From Thermoplasmata archaeon (GTDB lineage: Archaea > Thermoplasmatota > E2 > DHVEG-1): 13,392 nucleotides of DNA. This document shows positions 1 to 7,430 of this stretch, in pieces; position 1 is the first letter of the stretch; each line of letters opens with the position of its first letter. The notes under the pieces were generated by a model, which did not search any database, was not told the DNA's origin, and saw only the letters and a list, made by a program, of their open reading frames with translations. Location of the stretch: assembly GCA_030641605.1 (NCBI GenBank), contig DAOWHD010000084.1:1-13392 (forward strand). Reading direction: 5' to 3'. Both the position numbers and the translations under genes were made by a program.

Positions 1-164
1 CTTACAACCTTTGAAATTTCGTTAAAATATTTGCCACAAATGTATTTCGAATCACTAAAACTACTTCGCCACGAATGGTATCACTATGAATCCATGATAC
101 CCTAAACAGTTGGAATGTATCTCCCTACTGCATAGAAATGCCCATGATGGAATGTAAGTTCCCA

Positions 165-497
165 TCATTCCTCTAATTTTCTATTTACAAAATCACGTAA
201 TTGTTCTAAAAAATCCATATTATAATTTTTAGGTTTTTGTAAAAAATCTTCTGTTTTGCTGGTGTTTATATTCATCTTAGATGTCGGTTTTATTGAAAAG
301 AAAGCAGGTTTGTTATCCAAAAATGTAACCGTGTTCACCAATATTAAATTGACATTTTCTTCATTCATTTTGCCCATGTGCTCTAACGCATCACGGCTGT
401 TTGTTGCAGTGACAACTTCAAAATCATCTTTTTCTAAAAATGATTTCGCCTCTTTGAGCATATCTATCTCATCATCAACTATCATTATAGTTTTCAT
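165..497 (-). CDS. Degenerate response-regulator receiver-domain protein (110 aa)
   Basis: This is a stand-alone receiver-like protein with no output domain. The N-terminus MKTIMIVDDE carries the strand-1 motif and the acidic pair D8-D9. The LILVN segment (51-55) matches receiver strand 3 but has Asn55 where the phosphorylated Asp is expected. FLQKP (85-89) supplies the conserved Lys (K88) before the last helix. The distance from N55 to K88 is 33 residues, against about 52 in CheY, so roughly one beta/alpha unit is missing. I chose the ATG at 497 because it puts the first strand at the N-terminus as in the family; a weak AGATGGG lies just upstream. The frame is open to 680, but that extension resembles no domain. 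Phosphorylation is unlikely, and a binding role for this pseudo-receiver is inference. Confidence 0.7.
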   Translation of the reverse strand: MKTIMIVDDEIDMLKEAKSFLEKDDFEVVTATNSRDALEHMGKMNEENVNLILVNTVTFLDNKPAFFSIKPTSKMNINTSKTEDFLQKPKNYNMDFLEQLRDFVNRKLEE

Positions 498-529
498 ATC
501 CCATCTTTTTAATAACATGTAGTTAAAAG

Positions 530-538
530 ATTTAAATT
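530..538 (-). promoter_or_regulatory. TATA-like box for the receiver gene
   Basis: ATTTAAATC on the minus strand is centred about 37 bases upstream of the ATG at 497. With the usual archaeal spacing, transcription would start near 508 and leave a leader of about 11 bases. The call rests only on composition and spacing in an AT-rich region. Confidence 0.3.
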
Positions 539-643
539 TTTCCCAGAAATTTAACAGCATCGTTTGCCCTAGGTTGTCCTCATCGCTATGTATATCCACA
601 AGCTCATCTAAACGTGTGCTTAGAAGGCATAAAAGGGAGGGCA

Positions 644-689
644 AGGGGCTAAGATGCAAGAAGAGGTGAATCCAAAGCATTCAGCCCCT
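644..689. other. Long-range hairpin in a gene-poor stretch
   Basis: AGGGGCT (644-650) pairs with AGCCCCT (683-689), and inside it ATGC (654-657) pairs with GCAT (677-680), leaving a 19-base loop. The element is GC-richer than its surroundings. It lies between the receiver gene and the four-helix membrane protein gene, in the stretch 498-951, which otherwise holds only promoter-like sequence. There is no T-tract on either side, so it is not a standard terminator. A structured leader, a small RNA or a decayed sequence are all possible. Confidence 0.3.
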
Positions 690-889
690 CATAATCAATT
701 CATCCTAATTAGTACAATCGTGTTAATCTTTGCCAGTCATACTATATAATGGTATTCCATACAAACATCAAAATGGAAAAACATACTTTTTGATAGAATA
801 TCATTATATGAAATATATGCGAAATATGGAGAAAACCATCTATTGATTAGTTACCTACGTATACACCTACACGTTCATTTACACTAAAG

Positions 890-898
890 CTTTAAGTA
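890..898 (+). promoter_or_regulatory. TATA-like box for the four-helix membrane protein gene
   Basis: CTTTAAGTA is centred about 58 bases before the ATG at 952, predicting a start near 920 and a leader of about 31 bases. That leader carries a Shine-Dalgarno-like GGTGA at 944-948, three bases before the ATG, with GGAAGG just upstream of it. Confidence 0.35.
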
Positions 899-951
899 TT
901 GAGATTATATTTTTTCCAGATAGTAAAATAAACTAGGAAGGATGGTGAAAA

Positions 952-1371
952 ATGGAAGAATTATTAAGAAAGGTAGGAAGCTGGTTATTTCTAATCGGAA
1001 TTTTGGTTGCAGTGATCGTCGGTCTAATCGTTGGGGCCAATTGGTATACAGATGCTAATTCATATGTTGCAGGACTTCTTGCAGTACTTGGTTTTGTAGT
1101 TGGACTGTTGTCTTTTTTTGCAATGGGATCAATCACGCACGAAAAAGTACCCGCATTCTTGATAGGAGCATTGACGTTGGTTTTGATTGGAGCACTATCA
1201 AGTACGTGGTCATTTGGAGGATGGCAAGGACTAGAGCCATTTTTAACAAATATAACGGGATATATAGCAATATTCGCAGCGCCGGCTGCAGGTATTCTAG
1301 CAATTAGAGCAATCTGGGATGCTGGAAAAACCGAAGAGATTGAAAGAGTACTCCCAAAGATGCCAAAATAG
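952..1371 (+). CDS. Four-helix integral membrane protein of unknown function (139 aa)
   Basis: I do not recognise the family. Four hydrophobic helices are visible at about residues 10-30, 37-58, 66-86 and 99-121. They are glycine- and alanine-rich, with short loops and a charged cytoplasmic-type tail (KTEEIERVLPKMPK). No catalytic or metal-binding motif stands out. The start is supported by the Shine-Dalgarno-like GGTGA three bases upstream. The gene is monocistronic: it has its own TATA-like box and a strong terminator seven bases after the stop. The WYTDAN segment between helices 1 and 2 and the SSTWSFGGWQG loop are the only polar features that might mark the external face. A small structural or transport-associated role is possible, but nothing in the sequence decides it. 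Confidence 0.8.
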   Translation: MEELLRKVGSWLFLIGILVAVIVGLIVGANWYTDANSYVAGLLAVLGFVVGLLSFFAMGSITHEKVPAFLIGALTLVLIGALSSTWSFGGWQGLEPFLTNITGYIAIFAAPAAGILAIRAIWDAGKTEEIERVLPKMPK

Positions 1372-1377
1372 ACGATT

Positions 1378-1415
1378 GAGATAGTATCTAGCTATCTCTC
1401 TTTTTTCTTTTTTTC
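1378..1415 (+). terminator. Hairpin/T-tract terminator
   Basis: GAGATAG (1378-1384) and CTATCTC (1392-1398) form a perfect 7-bp stem with a 7-base loop. T-rich sequence follows directly (TCTTTTTTCTTTTTTTC, 1399-1415). It lies seven bases after the stop codon of the four-helix membrane protein gene. Confidence 0.75.
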
Positions 1416-1468
1416 AATAATTTTTTTTGAATAGGATTGCACTTCTTTTATACATCTCTGTTAAAGAT

Positions 1469-1579
1469 CTAATTTAATCCACCGTTCCAAGTTTCCAAAA
1501 ACCATTTATAAAAACTTACAATGGTCATTGTGAACAGTCCTGCTACGAAACCAATGAGAATTATGGCCATCCCAGGCAT
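1469..1579 (-). CDS. Single-pass membrane microprotein (36 aa)
   Basis: This is a very short ORF that reads MPGMAIILIGFVAGLFTM and continues with TIVSFYKWFLETWNGGLN. Residues 3-24 form one hydrophobic helix, followed by an amphipathic tail (YKWFLETW). A strong Shine-Dalgarno stretch, GAGGAGGCGGTGA (forward 1588-1600), ends eight bases before the ATG. The ATG follows directly on the in-frame TAA of a 19-codon ORF, so translation could be coupled. Such proteins often act as small subunits or regulators of membrane complexes, but no partner is evident here. The alternative is that the two ORFs are one 56-codon gene broken by the TAA. The well-placed Shine-Dalgarno favours separate translation. 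Confidence 0.5.
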   Translation of the reverse strand: MPGMAIILIGFVAGLFTMTIVSFYKWFLETWNGGLN

Positions 1580-1639
1580 TTATTTATTCACCGCCTCCTC
1601 TTTTTGAGAAACTGATTTTTGATGTTTGTTTTCTGGCAT
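1580..1639 (-). CDS. Hydrophilic micro-ORF (19 aa) upstream of the membrane microprotein
   Basis: The sequence reads MPENKHQKSVSQKEEAVNK and then TAA, which directly abuts the ATG of the membrane microprotein in the same frame. A TATA-like box at 1660-1667 is centred about 25 bases before this ATG, so the transcript would begin at or next to the first codon and be leaderless. The 3' end of this ORF also carries the Shine-Dalgarno of the next one. It could be a leader peptide that controls the downstream ORF, or the N-terminal part of one split protein. Coding status is uncertain because of its length. Confidence 0.35.
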   Translation of the reverse strand: MPENKHQKSVSQKEEAVNK

Positions 1640-1659
1640 TTTGTCTGTGTCCTACTTTG

Positions 1660-1667
1660 TTTTATAA
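1660..1667 (-). promoter_or_regulatory. TATA-like box for the micro-ORF pair
   Basis: TTATAAAA on the minus strand is centred about 25 bases upstream of the ATG at 1639. That is the spacing expected for a leaderless archaeal transcript. Confidence 0.45.
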
Positions 1668-1836
1668 GGCTAAAATGCGTAGTGAAATAAAGAAGCACTA
1701 CAGCATACTTTTATTTATGTTTGATAGTATATATAATTTTCCTGTAAAAATAACTTTTTGATAAAATGATGGCACTCAATTCATGTTGCAAATGAATATT
1801 CAAAAACAAAAAATATTATTGGAGAGGAACACTTGA

Positions 1837-2007
1837 TGTGCATATATCGAAAAGCATATAATCCCTCACGTGTTATGGAAAATTGGTGATGCGGATGCAA
1901 AAAACATTATTTGATTTTATCGAAGATGATAACATTGCAGAACATATTCAAAAGAGTTAAATTCGTTAAAGGATCAAAAACATATGCCTAGTTTACTTCA
2001 AGGTTAA
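1837..2007 (+). pseudogene. Frameshifted coding-like remnant, family unknown
   Basis: Three segments read as plausible protein in alternating frames. Frame one (1837-1911) gives AYIEKHIIPHVLWKIGDADA followed by KNII. The next frame gives DFIEDDNIAEHIQK (from 1913). The first frame then resumes with KELNSLKDQKHMPSLLQG (1954-2004) and TAA at 2005-2007. Dropping one T in TTT at 1910-1912 and adding one A in AAAA at 1950-1953 joins them. Upstream, a third frame (about 1794-1841) gives EYSKTKNIIGEEHLMC, so a further shift is likely. The remnant stops one base before the convergent stop of the regulator gene. It may be a decayed gene, or an intact one damaged by homopolymer sequencing errors. I do not recognise the protein. 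Confidence 0.4.
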
Positions 2008-2580
2008 TTAGAGTTTTGGTGTTTTATTTTCCCACAATCTCCAAAGAGATATGCATAAAAATATTGCAAAAGCTATAAAGCAAATGATGGCAATGTAAGG
2101 AAACATGGAGTTTTCAGAAAGGTAATTAGCTCCCTCTGTGGGAAGTGAAATAGCCGAATCGTTTCCAATACCGGCACCTTTGTCTAAGGTTGAAGATTCT
2201 GCAGCATATGAAGCATTGTCTCGCATATTTATCGCTGCCTCTTTTGCGTACAGAAAAACTTGTATGATCCCGGCCCACAATATGACAAATGTGGCGGCAA
2301 ACAATACCACTATTCGCGTGTTCTCTGGATGTAACAGGCTTTCGCCTTTCCAAGAAAGCTTATAATACACCCATTTATGCCCCTCTCTTGATTTCTTTTT
2401 CACCAAGCCTGCTTCATTTAGTTTTGATAAATGTTCGTGTAGGGTTGCTTTATTAAGATTTGTGACATCGCTGATATCTTTTAAACTTAACTTTTTACCA
2501 TCAAGAGATTTTAAAATATCTAGTCTTGTATCTGAGGCAAGAGCCCTAAATGCATTCCGATCCAACGTAACTTTTGGCAT
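2008..2580 (-). CDS. Membrane-anchored winged-helix (ArsR-like) transcriptional regulator (190 aa)
   Basis: Residues 8-76 form an ArsR-type winged helix. The typical opening (FRALASDTRLDILKSL) is followed by the helix-turn-helix around 33-58 (LKDISDVTNLNKATLHEHLS) and the wing (GLVKKKSREGHKWVYYKL). Two transmembrane helices follow at about 90-111 and 160-181. The roughly 48-residue polar loop between them would lie outside the cell if the DNA-binding part is cytoplasmic. No metal-binding Cys or His cluster of classical ArsR sensors is seen. The architecture suggests sensing of an extracellular or membrane signal passed to DNA, which is inference. The gene is divergent from pyrE, with a palindrome between the two promoters that could be its operator. 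The near-leaderless ATG fits the TATA-like box about 29 bases upstream. Confidence 0.85.
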   Translation of the reverse strand: MPKVTLDRNAFRALASDTRLDILKSLDGKKLSLKDISDVTNLNKATLHEHLSKLNEAGLVKKKSREGHKWVYYKLSWKGESLLHPENTRIVVLFAATFVILWAGIIQVFLYAKEAAINMRDNASYAAESSTLDKGAGIGNDSAISLPTEGANYLSENSMFPYIAIICFIAFAIFLCISLWRLWENKTPKL

Positions 2581-2604
2581 GCTTATATACTACTTAACCC
2601 TACA

Positions 2605-2613
2605 TTATTTAAA
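2605..2613 (-). promoter_or_regulatory. TATA-like box for the membrane-anchored regulator gene
   Basis: TTTAAATAA on the minus strand is centred 29 bases before the ATG at 2580, predicting a leader of about three bases. Confidence 0.45.
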
Positions 2614-2626
2614 AACTGTTTGTTTT

Positions 2627-2646
2627 TGTTTGGTAAATCCCAAACA
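2627..2646. promoter_or_regulatory. Operator-like palindrome between divergent promoters
   Basis: TGTTTGG and CCAAACA form perfect 7-base arms separated by TAAATC. The site lies about 13 bases outside the regulator's TATA-like box (2605-2613) and 19 bases outside that of pyrE (2666-2673). This size and position suit a dimeric winged-helix protein. Binding by the adjacent regulator is inference. Confidence 0.45.
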
Positions 2647-2665
2647 TTCTTTTGTTAATGTAAAA

Positions 2666-2673
2666 TTATAAAT
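2666..2673 (+). promoter_or_regulatory. TATA-like box for pyrE
   Basis: TTATAAAT is centred about 33 bases before the pyrE ATG, giving a predicted leader of about seven bases. No Shine-Dalgarno is visible, which fits a short-leader transcript. Confidence 0.45.
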
Positions 2674-2702
2674 TACGGGCTGTCATTACAATTAGAGATT
2701 GT

Positions 2703-3224
2703 ATGAAAACAGAACAGCTTATACAACTCCTTAAAGACTGTGGTGCAATAAAGTTTGGACATTTCGTATTGACATCCGGTGCTGTTAGTGATTATTATAT
2801 TGATATCAAAAATGCAAGTACTGATCCAAATACATTGAAAAAAATTGCAGAGGCAATGGCCGAGCATGCTGAAGGTTATGACCTTATAGCAGGCATGGAA
2901 CTCGGTGCGGTACCATTAGTTGTGGCTTTATCATTAAAAACGAAGATACCTTACGTAATTGTAAGAAAAGATAAAAGGAAACATGGAACCAGTAAACAAC
3001 TAGAAGGTGGCAGCGTTAAAAACAAAAAAATTTTAGTTGTAGAGGATGTAACAACAAGTGGAGGATCGGTGGTGAAAACTTTACAAATCCTTCATGAAAA
3101 CCATGGAAAGGTTGATAAAGTCTTAGTAGTGGTAGACAGAGAAAGCGGAGCTGGAGAAAAAATCGAAAATTTAAATGTGGAATTTGTGCCATTATTGTCC
3201 ATTAGTGAGATCTTGGAAAAATAG
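2703..3224 (+). CDS. pyrE: Orotate phosphoribosyltransferase
   Basis: The enzyme transfers ribose-5-phosphate from PRPP to orotate, making OMP in UMP synthesis. The N-terminal block FGHFVLTSGAVSDYYIDIKN (18-37) is typical of the family. The flexible basic loop (88-102, RKDKRKHGTSKQLEG) supplies catalytic Lys residues. The PRPP-binding motif VVEDVTTSGGS is at 112-122. The length of 173 residues matches short stand-alone archaeal enzymes; there is no OMP decarboxylase fusion. It opens a plus-strand cluster with purD and a GPN-loop GTPase gene, so the cluster starts with nucleotide synthesis. Its promoter faces that of the membrane-anchored regulator across a shared palindrome, so regulation by that protein is possible but not shown. 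Confidence 0.95.
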   Translation: MKTEQLIQLLKDCGAIKFGHFVLTSGAVSDYYIDIKNASTDPNTLKKIAEAMAEHAEGYDLIAGMELGAVPLVVALSLKTKIPYVIVRKDKRKHGTSKQLEGGSVKNKKILVVEDVTTSGGSVVKTLQILHENHGKVDKVLVVVDRESGAGEKIENLNVEFVPLLSISEILEK

Positions 3225-3271
3225 AGTAGGTTAAATATTGGAATTGTATTCAAAAGTGGGGGTTGATTGAT

Positions 3272-4603
3272 TTGAATGTATTGGTGGTTGGTGGTGGTGC
3301 TAGAGAACATGCCATATGCGATGCTGTTTATCGATCTAAAAATGCAGATATCTATAGCATTATGCACAATTTAAATCCAGGAATAGAATTTTTATCAAAA
3401 GAGTATCTATTGGAGGAAGAAACTAACATCGACCGAGTTGTCGATTATGCAAAAAAAAAGGAAATTGATTTGGCATTGATCGGACCAGAAGCACCTTTAG
3501 AAGCAGGGCTCACAGACGAATTGACTAGAAATGGTATTAGCGTATGTTCGCCAACAAGCAAAGCAGCTAGAATTGAAACAGATAAGGAATGGATGCGGAA
3601 CCTTTTAAGAAAATATGGGATTCATGGTCAGTTGAAGTATGAGACCTTTACAGACGTTAAAAAATCGAAAAGATTCATCGAGGAATTTGATGGAGATGTA
3701 GCAATTAAACCCATTGGTCTTACTGGTGGTAAGGGAGTTAAAGTATCTGGCGATCATTTCTATGGAACAGACGAAGCACTTGAATATGTTGAGGAGGTGA
3801 TTAATCAAAAGATTGGCGGCAAAGCAAAAGTCTTGATAGAGGAAAAGGCCGTTGGCGAGGAATTCACATTGCAGGCTTTTTCTGACGGAAATAGTATACT
3901 GCCGCTTCACGCAGTTCAGGACCATAAACGATTGTTTCCAGGAGATGAGGGGCCTAATACTGGCGGCATGGGATCATATTCATGCGCCGATGGATTGTTA
4001 CCGTTTTTACCTCGGAGCAGTTATGAAGAAGCGGCTGCTATATTGCAGGAGATAATTGAGGCATTAAACAGAGAAGGTTGCAAGTATATCGGGCCGATAT
4101 ATGGGCAGTTCATGGTTACAGCTGAATGCCCCAAAATAATTGAAATCAATGCACGTTTTGGTGATCCTGAAGCTATGAATGTGCTTCCACTTTTAGAGAC
4201 AGATTTTATTGAATTATGCACATCTATGTTGGATGGTAGCCTAAGCAATAAGAAACTGCGATTAAACAAGAAGTCTACTGTATGTAAGTATGTAGTCCCT
4301 GAAGGATATGGTGTAAAGAGTATGGTAGGGGAAAAAGTTCTTGTTGATGAAAAGAGCATAAAAAATACAGGATCAAAGCTGTTTTATGCTTCAGTCAATA
4401 AGAAAGACGATTTCGTCTATACTACTTCTTCACGGTCGTTGGCAGTTGTTGGTATAGCAGATGCATTATCTGATGCAGAGAAGATGTGTGAAGATGCTTT
4501 GAATTATGTCCAAGGCAAACATATTTTTATCCGACATGACATAGGTACAGAAGAGCTTATTGAGAAACGAATGAAACATATGAAAAAGCTAAATGTAATG
4601 TAA
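3272..4603 (+). CDS. purD: Phosphoribosylamine-glycine ligase (GAR synthetase)
   Basis: This ATP-grasp enzyme joins phosphoribosylamine and glycine in purine synthesis. Visible blocks, numbered from the TTG at 3272 (443 aa), are the N-domain MNVLVVGGGAREHAI, the ATP-binding loop IKPIGLTGGKGVKVSG (145-160), and HAVQDHKRLFPGDEGPNTGG (213-232). The metal- and ATP-binding EINARFGDPE follows at 291-300, and KYVVPEGYG opens the C-terminal part. No ATG suits the start. TTG 3272 gives the family N-terminus and sits nine bases after GGGGG; an in-frame TTG at 3263 would add three residues. A TATA-like TTAAATAT (3231-3238) could give it its own promoter, but the 47-base gap after pyrE also allows cotranscription. 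The downstream GTPase gene starts one base after its stop. Confidence 0.93.
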   Translation: MNVLVVGGGAREHAICDAVYRSKNADIYSIMHNLNPGIEFLSKEYLLEEETNIDRVVDYAKKKEIDLALIGPEAPLEAGLTDELTRNGISVCSPTSKAARIETDKEWMRNLLRKYGIHGQLKYETFTDVKKSKRFIEEFDGDVAIKPIGLTGGKGVKVSGDHFYGTDEALEYVEEVINQKIGGKAKVLIEEKAVGEEFTLQAFSDGNSILPLHAVQDHKRLFPGDEGPNTGGMGSYSCADGLLPFLPRSSYEEAAAILQEIIEALNREGCKYIGPIYGQFMVTAECPKIIEINARFGDPEAMNVLPLLETDFIELCTSMLDGSLSNKKLRLNKKSTVCKYVVPEGYGVKSMVGEKVLVDEKSIKNTGSKLFYASVNKKDDFVYTTSSRSLAVVGIADALSDAEKMCEDALNYVQGKHIFIRHDIGTEELIEKRMKHMKKLNVM

Positions 4604-4604
4604 A

Positions 4605-5375
4605 ATGAAGGAAGAAATATTCGTATATTTTATAGGTACTGCCGGTTCCGGAAAATCCACATTGACCAGTTCCTTTAAGCAATGGACTGAATTTAGAGGG
4701 GTGGATGCTATAACTGTTAATCTAGATCCTGGTGCTGAAAATCTTCCATATGTGCCTGATGTAGATATACGTGATTGGATCTCTTTAAAAGAAGTAATGG
4801 ACAGTCATGGACTTGGACCTAATGGTGCACAGATAGCATGTGCAGATATGATCGCACTCAATACACCAGATATAAAAGAAAGTATAAATTCATTCAAGAC
4901 TAATTATGTACTAATGGATACCCCAGGGCAGCTCGAGTTGTTTGTTTTTAGAGAATCGGGAAAATACATAATGAAATTCCTAAATCCGCAAAGATCTATC
5001 GTAGCGTATCTGATTGATCATGCTTTAGCCAAAACTGCATCGGGCTTTGTATCACAACTTCTACTGTCTCTAACCACTAATTTTAGATTAAATCAATCTC
5101 AGATAAACATTCTAAGTAAATCAGATATGCTTACAGAGCAAGAAATGAAACAGGCAATACGGTGGTCAAAAGATTCCGATGAGTTATATAATACAGTTGC
5201 AAATGAGGAAGGTTCAGTATATCGGGAAATGAGTGAAAATGTATTGCGGGTAATACAAAATTTTGAAAGTCATGCAATCCTTTTCCCTACCGGTAAGGAT
5301 TTCTTTGGCATCGAAGATCTCTATACTGCCATACAGCTTCAATTTGAAGGCGGGGAAGACTTAATGAGTGATTAA
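4605..5375 (+). CDS. GPN-loop GTPase (256 aa)
   Basis: This is a member of the GPN family, dimeric GTPases of archaea and eukaryotes; the eukaryotic members help assemble RNA polymerase II. The motifs in order are the P-loop GTAGSGKST (11-19), switch-I-type DPGAE (41-45), the diagnostic GPN loop in LGPNGAQ (70-76), and the Walker B/G3 motif LMDTPGQ (103-109). G4 reads SKSD (171-174), with Ser where the canonical motif has Asn. FPTGKDFFGI near the C-terminus occupies the G5 region. The ATG is one base after the purD stop, so translation is probably coupled. The cluster places it with nucleotide synthesis genes. Its molecular role in archaea is not settled by this sequence. Confidence 0.92.
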   Translation: MKEEIFVYFIGTAGSGKSTLTSSFKQWTEFRGVDAITVNLDPGAENLPYVPDVDIRDWISLKEVMDSHGLGPNGAQIACADMIALNTPDIKESINSFKTNYVLMDTPGQLELFVFRESGKYIMKFLNPQRSIVAYLIDHALAKTASGFVSQLLLSLTTNFRLNQSQINILSKSDMLTEQEMKQAIRWSKDSDELYNTVANEEGSVYREMSENVLRVIQNFESHAILFPTGKDFFGIEDLYTAIQLQFEGGEDLMSD

Positions 5376-5389
5376 GGAAAAATACTTGT

Positions 5390-5411
5390 CCCTCTTGTTT
5401 TCTCAAGAAGG
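5390..5411. terminator. Candidate hairpin between convergent genes
   Basis: CCTCTTG and CAAGAAGG arms form an 8-base-pair stem with one mismatch around the loop TTTTCT. It lies between the stops of the GTPase and subtilase genes and could serve both strands. There is no long T-tract after it, so support is modest. Confidence 0.3.
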
Positions 5412-5416
5412 CTGGA

Positions 5417-7402
5417 TTATTTTACATTGTATAGCATTATGTCTTTATTTTTGACATTAAATCCTTCATATAGGCAAAAAACTATGAGTCTGCCTTTCAC
5501 ACTTTGCATCCGTTGATTTAATAGTAAAGGTGCCTTGAAAATTGGCGAAGTCCCAAACTTCACTTTTGGCAAAGCATGTGGGAAAGTAAGTAAAAACAAA
5601 GCTCTCTGAGAGACACCATCTATATCTCTTAGAGAAACGGTAAACTGTTCTGACTCAGTAATTTCATTAGGTGCACGGATAAATAATCTCTTAGTATCGT
5701 TTCCTTGCTTTAATGATACGAAGGCAACATCTACACTAGTTTGATTCCGACTCTTGACTTCTAGTTTCAAGCTATAATTTCCGCTGGGCAACGAATGTGT
5801 ATCCCATGCAAACAAAACATTATTATTGACTTCAACGTAACACTCGCATAACTTTATCCAACCAATATTCTGTGTCGTTTCGTTAACCATTTGATAATAT
5901 AAACTGTAATTTTGAAAATTATTTGCAAGTGCAGTGCCACAGATGTCGATTAATCCGCGGTCTATTTCGCTACAAATCTCTAACTTAGAAATAGGTGATC
6001 CAAATGATGTAATGGCCTTTAATGCATCGATTCTGCCGTGGCCCTGAGTAGCAATATCGTATTTTAGATCAACAGCAGAATTTTCTAATGCCATTTTGAT
6101 TTTATCAGGTGACCAATCGGGGTGCATCTGCAGCAAAAGTGCTACTGTGCCTGCCACATGTGGGCAAGCCATGCTAGTACCACTAAGGGACATGTATTCC
6201 CCATCATACCATGTACTGGTAATATCAACACCAGGGGCAAGTACATTTGGTTTGACCGTTGCAGAAGAACTGGAGCCACGTGAGCTAAAAGATGCGATAT
6301 TGTCATTTTTGTCTGTTGCACCTACACATATTACATTCTGAGCACAACCTGGAGAGGAAATTGTATCATATGCTGGACCATCATTCCCAGCAGCAGCAAC
6401 TACAATGACGCCAAGATCTACAGCATTATTTGCAGCCATACTGAGAGCATCATTAGGGTTTCCAGATGAATCGCCAGCACTTATTGAAATTATGTCGGCA
6501 TGATCTGTAAAATCATCGTCTCCATTGGGATCAACCGCTTGCTCCATAGCCTCGATAAACCATGACATGTATCCGGTACCGTTAGAATCCATTACCTTAT
6601 ATGCATAGAATTTCGCTTTGTGTGCTACGCCTACAAAAGTAAAGTTAGACGCATTTCCGTTTCCAGCTGCGATACCTGCACAATGTGTTCCATGACCATT
6701 GTCATCTATTGGATCGGCATCATCATTAACAAAATCATACCCTCCAATAAAACCATCCTTTAAATCGGGATGATTATAGTCAACTCCCGTATCTAAAATT
6801 GCTATAGTTACACCAGTCCCAGCAATGCTATTTTCATGTTTATCATATAGTAGTAAGGCTTCATCTGCATTGATTATAGAAACAGAATCTTTTAAAGAAA
6901 TGGCAAGTCTACTATCTCGATCGACGCTTTTGACACATGAAAGATTCTCAATTTTTTTTATCGCAGATTGAGAAATATTTTTTATTACTATGCCATTAAA
7001 CAAAATAGTAAGTTCTCTTGAAAAAAGGTTGCCAGTAGTTTTTCCTGTTAATTTTGAAATGCTCTCTTTTGCTTCTATATGCCTAGACAAAATCTTGTTT
7101 TTATATTGTAAAACCCATTGAGTTAACAATTCACTAGCGACATTTTTGGGCAAATGTGTAAATAAATTCCCCATTTTATCTTTGAGGTTGTTCTTGAAAG
7201 TTACAAGGGGCACATCGTTAAATTTGACGATAAACTGATTATAATTGGGGTTATCTTCGTCTATGTTTTTACCTGAATGAGTATTAACTACTAACGCAAT
7301 TGACTGAGAGGCATATAATGTAGATACAAGTAAGATTACAATTAAAATTGAGAGCAGTTTAGAATTTTTCCCACGTGGGTGGAAAGAACTGGAAGTACTC
7401 AT
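5417..7402 (-). CDS. Secreted subtilisin-like serine protease (S8, 661 aa)
   Basis: This is an extracellular endopeptidase. A signal sequence is seen at about 15-36 (LLSILIVILLVSTLYASQSIA). An inhibitor-I9-like propeptide spans about 55-165. The S8 catalytic domain covers about 190-470, with Asp204 (AILDTGVDY), His237 (NGHGTHCAG), the oxyanion Asn340 (AAAGNDG) and Ser410 (SGTSMACPHVAG). About 190 C-terminal residues look beta-rich and I do not recognise them. There is no C-terminal membrane helix, so the protein is probably released or held by that domain. I chose ATG 7402; a TTG just before it adds one residue. The gene follows the TYW1 stop by 28 bases on the same strand, and a TATA-like TTAATAA overlapping that stop could give a leaderless start. 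It pairs functionally with the C25-like surface protein beyond TYW1. Confidence 0.93.
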   Translation of the reverse strand: MSTSSSFHPRGKNSKLLSILIVILLVSTLYASQSIALVVNTHSGKNIDEDNPNYNQFIVKFNDVPLVTFKNNLKDKMGNLFTHLPKNVASELLTQWVLQYKNKILSRHIEAKESISKLTGKTTGNLFSRELTILFNGIVIKNISQSAIKKIENLSCVKSVDRDSRLAISLKDSVSIINADEALLLYDKHENSIAGTGVTIAILDTGVDYNHPDLKDGFIGGYDFVNDDADPIDDNGHGTHCAGIAAGNGNASNFTFVGVAHKAKFYAYKVMDSNGTGYMSWFIEAMEQAVDPNGDDDFTDHADIISISAGDSSGNPNDALSMAANNAVDLGVIVVAAAGNDGPAYDTISSPGCAQNVICVGATDKNDNIASFSSRGSSSSATVKPNVLAPGVDITSTWYDGEYMSLSGTSMACPHVAGTVALLLQMHPDWSPDKIKMALENSAVDLKYDIATQGHGRIDALKAITSFGSPISKLEICSEIDRGLIDICGTALANNFQNYSLYYQMVNETTQNIGWIKLCECYVEVNNNVLFAWDTHSLPSGNYSLKLEVKSRNQTSVDVAFVSLKQGNDTKRLFIRAPNEITESEQFTVSLRDIDGVSQRALFLLTFPHALPKVKFGTSPIFKAPLLLNQRMQSVKGRLIVFCLYEGFNVKNKDIMLYNVK

Positions 7403-7430
7403 CAATTAATAGTGTCGTTATTAATGCTTA